Assembly (NCBI RefSeq): GCF_035474595.1
Contig: NZ_DATIND010000054.1
Span: forward strand, 1 to 49,290
Direction of reading: 5' to 3'
Length of the DNA: 49,290 nucleotides
DNA from: Longimicrobium sp.
GTDB lineage: Bacteria > Gemmatimonadota > Gemmatimonadetes > Longimicrobiales > Longimicrobiaceae
Shown here: positions 48,137-49,290 of the stretch, in pieces
Numbering within the stretch: the first letter of the stretch is position 1
How the letters are laid out: the number at the start of each line of letters is the position of its first letter
Made by a program: the position numbers and the translations under genes
Notes under the pieces: generated by a model
What the model saw: the letters and a program-made list of their open reading frames with translations, nothing else
The model's database searches: none
What the model was told of the DNA's origin: nothing

Positions 48137-49290
48137 TCAGGCCGCCATGGCGGGGCGGCCCCAGGTGAGCACCGACTCCAGCGGCAAGCGTGGCGCGCGG
48201 GCGCTGGGCGCTCCGGCCACCGCCACGCGGAAGAGCATCAGCCGCGTGTTTCCCTCCGCCGCCCGGAAGAGCGCGTCGAAGCGCGCCCGCAGGCCGCGCA
48301 GCTCCTCGCGCTCGCGCGCGGAGAAGACGGTGGCGGCGCTGCCGTCCAGCATCTCGAACATGTAGACCAGCGACGTGACGGGCTGGAAGGCGAGCCCCAG
48401 CCCCGCCGCCGTGAGCCACACCCGCTCCACCGCGCGCCCGCCGCGCAGCGCCGACGCCGGCGCGATGCCGCCCACCGTCACCAGCCCCACGGCCGAGGAG
48501 CGCAGCACCGACCGCTCCGTGCGCTCCTGGAACACGCGCCCGCCGCCCAGCTCGCGCAGCGCCGCCGCAACCTCCGGCCGCGCCGCCACCCTCAGCGCCG
48601 CCCGCTCGCGCGCCGTCATCTCCAGCGCGTCGACCGGAATGCCGTCGCCCGCGCGGAGCGCCTCGTCGCGGCTCCAGCGCAGCTCGTCCACCATCTCGCG
48701 GTGCAGCTCGCGGGTGAGGTGGCGGATCCGCTCGCCCGCGCCCACGACGCGGGCCAGCTCGGCCAGCTCCTCGTCGCCCGTCAGCAGGTCCAGCCGCGCG
48801 CCGCGCACCCGGGCGGCGTCGGCCAGCTGCGTCATGGCGCCCGCACTCAGCGGGACGCGGCGCGCCACGCGGCGGTTGGTGAGGCGCTCCGCGAGCAGCG
48901 GGAAGAGCGCGGCGTCGTCGTCCACCCCCTCGTCCGCCGCCTCGAAGGTGATGGCGGCGGCCACCGACGGGTCGCGCGGGCGCGGGAAGGTCTCGGTGCG
49001 CGCGCGGATGCCGCGGTGCGCGGCGGCCACGGCCACGTTCTCGACCGCCGCCCCGAGCGCCAGGTGCGCCGCGCGGTGGTTGGGGTCGAGCAGCGAGGCC
49101 GAGCGGCCGCGGTCGTGCAGCACCCACAGCCGCTCGCCGTCCCACGAGAAGCGCCACGGCTGGCGATTGCCGGCGGAGGGTGCCAGCGTCCCCTGCTCCA
49201 CGCAGAAGCGCACCAGGTCGGGGATGCGGCCGTCCACGCCACCCAGCGCGCGTCCCGGCTGCCAGCCGGGCGCCGCCGAGATCGGCGTCA
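48137..49290 (-). CDS. Nitroreductase-fold (Acg/Rv2032-like) protein, 5' end outside the window
   Basis: FMN-fold protein of the Acg-type nitroreductase group. The visible start of the domain is LVRFCVEQGTLAPSAGNRQPW with the APSxGNxQPW phosphate-binding pattern, followed by LGAAVENVAVAAAHRG and NRRVARRVPLS; the second half has GLAFQPVTSLVYMFEML. A GTG at 49237 could start it, but the frame stays open to the window edge and continues as TPISAAPGWQPGRALGG, which reads like a linker from an upstream domain. Proteins of the Rv1355c type carry an N-terminal ThiF domain before such a nitroreductase half; whether this one does cannot be seen. Confidence 0.8.
   Translation of the reverse strand, partial: TPISAAPGWQPGRALGGVDGRIPDLVRFCVEQGTLAPSAGNRQPWRFSWDGERLWVLHDRGRSASLLDPNHRAAHLALGAAVENVAVAAAHRGIRARTETFPRPRDPSVAAAITFEAADEGVDDDAALFPLLAERLTNRRVARRVPLSAGAMTQLADAARVRGARLDLLTGDEELAELARVVGAGERIRHLTRELHREMVDELRWSRDEALRAGDGIPVDALEMTARERAALRVAARPEVAAALRELGGGRVFQERTERSVLRSSAVGLVTVGGIAPASALRGGRAVERVWLTAAGLGLAFQPVTSLVYMFEMLDGSAATVFSAREREELRGLRARFDALFRAAEGNTRLMLFRVAVAGAPSARAPRLPLESVLTWGRPAMAA

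Overview
The window is about 49 kb of very GC-rich bacterial chromosome. Gene style (many lipoproteins, KTSC and DUF2188 small proteins, TPR proteins, AraC-type regulators with receiver-like N-termini), frequent GTG/TTG starts, ATGA/GTGA overlaps and a heavy load of dispersed intergenic palindromes point to Gemmatimonadota, most like Longimicrobium. This is an inference from gene style; there is no rRNA or marker gene in the window to prove it. No tRNA, rRNA, CRISPR array, transposase or phage gene was recognised.

Region 1 (1-11.2 kb) is mixed housekeeping: the end of an unknown gene, an M20 peptidase next to a TacT-like acetyltransferase and a small upstream ORF, a cytochrome P450 4 nt behind signal peptidase I, a methyltransferase with an apparent leader peptide, a KTSC protein, a Big2-type lipoprotein, an APC permease, a GNAT enzyme and an NmrA-like oxidoreductase.

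Region 2 (11.5-18 kb) is acetate uptake and activation: acs on the plus strand and DUF485-actP on the minus strand. Two genes of unknown function sit between them (a four-helix membrane protein and a secreted, probably outer-membrane protein), beside a decayed ~70-bp copy of the acs 3' end.

Region 3 (18.2-30.4 kb) has a RimJ/L-like acetyltransferase overlapping a PBP4-type (DacB) lipoprotein, a divergent VOC/MarR pair sharing an operator, a tandem NTF2-like lipoprotein, an SPFH-GYF protein, DUF2188, a quinone-oxidoreductase-like gene divergent from an HxlR regulator, clpS-clpA overlapping that regulator, a TPR protein and a tiny lipoprotein.

Region 4 (30.5-46.3 kb) is the most interesting part: a compact biosynthetic cluster on the minus strand. 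In transcription order it is PLP aminotransferase, NRPS (A-T-C-A-T, 1677 aa), MFS exporter, MbtH, 3-hydroxyacyl-CoA dehydrogenase, free ACP, acyl-CoA dehydrogenase, type II thioesterase and Sfp-type phosphopantetheinyl transferase. The ACP/acyl-CoA dehydrogenase/hydroxyacyl-CoA dehydrogenase trio is the set known from methoxymalonyl-, hydroxymalonyl- and aminomalonyl-ACP extender-unit synthesis, yet no ketosynthase and no FkbH-like glyceryl-ACP enzyme is present. Two paralogous regulators (pseudo-receiver plus AraC-type HTH) bracket the cluster, both reading on the plus strand.

Region 5 (46.3-49.3 kb) has queE with a possible structured leader and a nitroreductase-fold protein running off the right edge. 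Intergenic spaces carry at least five families of short repeats; several sit immediately behind stop codons.
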